Shown: positions 23,865-24,454 of the stretch, one piece after another
Numbering within the stretch: position 1 is the first letter of the stretch
Layout: every line of letters starts with the position of its first letter
Assembly (NCBI GenBank): GCA_028819675.1
Contig: JAPPKT010000193.1
Coordinates: 1-24,454, forward strand
Direction: 5' to 3'
Source of the DNA: Caldilineaceae bacterium
GTDB taxonomy: Bacteria; Chloroflexota; Anaerolineae; Caldilineales; Caldilineaceae
Length of the DNA stretch: 24,454 nt
Notes under the pieces: generated by a model
Databases searched by the model: none
Told to the model about the DNA's origin: nothing
Seen by the model: the letters and a program-made list of their open reading frames with translations, nothing else
Program-made: the position numbers and the translations under genes

Positions 23865-24263
23865 GACCACCCTAAGGGGGACTCTTTCTCATCTTTCTTG
23901 AACAAGCAATTCGGGAGCAAGTCCTGCCATTCCCATTAGTGGACGGCAAGAATCGCTCCCTTTGTCCACGAACGGCCGCAAATGAAGTTCCTATCGCTAG
24001 GATCGAACGGGATCATCCCAAGGTTTAACTTGACTCTCACACAGGTTCCCCATCCTGTTGCCCCGGGACACAAGGCGCTCGACCTGTCCACCTCAGTAGG
24101 CCAATTAGCGTAGGCAGTCAACTGGGGCAGTGCAACTGAACAAAGGCTCCCCAAGAAAGATACGAGATACTCTCTACTGCAGAGGCAAGAGCGCGCAGGC
24201 GGTTTCCCGCCCAATTCGGTCCTTGGGTTCGACGTCGGAAAGTTACAGCTTGCAAGGACCTGC
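23865..24263. other. 399-bp intergenic region between convergent genes
   Basis: No gene is convincing here; a minus-strand frame at 23936-24214 has no recognisable domain or ribosome binding site. Small hairpins are present: TCCTA-TCGC-TAGGA (23989-24002), GGGA-TCA-TCCC (24009-24019) and GGCGG-TTTC-CCGCC (24198-24211). The last lies about 50 bases past the permease stop on the minus strand and could end that transcript, although it lacks a T tract. Confidence 0.45.
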
Positions 24264-24454
24264 TCAGATTTTCAGGCCGCTGAGGACAACGCCTTGGATA
24301 AAATAGCGTTGGGCGGCGGCGAAGAGGGTGATAACCGGGACTGTCATGATGGCGGCGGCGGCCATCAGCAAGTGATCGCGCGGATCCCTGGATTCCAGAG
24401 GAATGTTCTGGAAGAATCGGAGGCCTACGGCCGCCGTAAAGAGGTCGACCTTAT
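24264..24454 (-). CDS. Carbohydrate ABC transporter permease, C-terminal end (partial)
   Basis: The last 62 or so residues of a MalG-type inner-membrane permease, cut by the window edge on its N-terminal side. The reading frame gives DLFTAAVGLRFFQNIP, then a hydrophobic helix MAAAAIMTVPVITLFAAA, and the ending QRYFIQGVVLSGLKI, which is the hallmark C-terminus of sugar ABC permeases. Rest of the transporter should lie to the right. The nearby sugar-acid enzymes suggest uptake of a related carbohydrate, but this is inference. Confidence 0.9.
   Translation of the reverse strand, partial: KVDLFTAAVGLRFFQNIPLESRDPRDHLLMAAAAIMTVPVITLFAAAQRYFIQGVVLSGLKI

Noticed and set aside
23936..24214. Minus-strand open frame of 92 codons
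   Set aside because: No ribosome binding site and no recognisable domain; Cys/Trp-rich composition unlike the neighbouring genes.

Overview
The window looks like a piece of a Chloroflexota chromosome (Caldilineae-like or a related lineage), probably a metagenome-assembled contig. The lineage is inferred, not read from a marker gene. The support is: a moderately GC-rich sequence; a short YidC with a lipoprotein signal and no large periplasmic domain, as in single-membrane bacteria; the conserved block rpmH-rnpA-yidD-yidC-jag followed by parA-parB; and many sugar-acid catabolic enzymes of the type common in these genomes. The window opens with a G7/C15 homopolymer run that looks like a contig edge. 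It ends inside an ABC-transporter permease gene.

Left part (473-7152): accessory metabolism. A DapA-family lyase/dehydratase and a mandelate-racemase-type enolase-superfamily enzyme point right. A zinc-free-looking MDR oxidoreductase converges on them, with two strong GC hairpins between the gene ends. Divergent from the MDR gene is a rightward run: ornithine cyclodeaminase/mu-crystallin homologue, tandem-GNAT protein, and AnmK (anhydro-MurNAc kinase, cell-wall recycling).

Middle (7186-12440): two leftward genes, a large membrane protein of unknown function (disordered N-terminus, coiled coil, four membrane helices) and the replication-restart helicase PriA. They are followed by a 949-bp stretch without a recognisable gene, which ends in a perfect-consensus promoter for rpmH.

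Core block (12441-20467): ribosomal protein L34, RNase P protein, YidD and YidC membrane insertion factors, the Jag/KhpB RNA-binding protein, a PfkB-family kinase, the ParA/ParB segregation pair, a polyprenyl-synthetase-like protein that has lost both aspartate-rich motifs, and an ATP-grasp ligase. This order is typical of regions near the replication origin, but no dnaA gene, DnaA-box cluster or parS site is visible.

Right part (20477-24454): a YggX-family protein on the minus strand, with its own perfect-consensus promoter overlapping the start of a divergent formyltransferase-family gene. Then come a UxuA-like mannonate dehydratase and a 6-phosphogluconate-dehydrogenase-like enzyme in one short operon, a 399-bp gap, and the C-terminal end of a MalG-type sugar ABC permease on the minus strand.

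I found no CRISPR array, insertion sequence, prophage, tRNA or rRNA. No clearly new multi-gene system is evident. The least explained items are the degenerate prenyl-synthase homologue beside parB, the membrane protein beside priA, and the non-canonical formyltransferase divergent from yggX.
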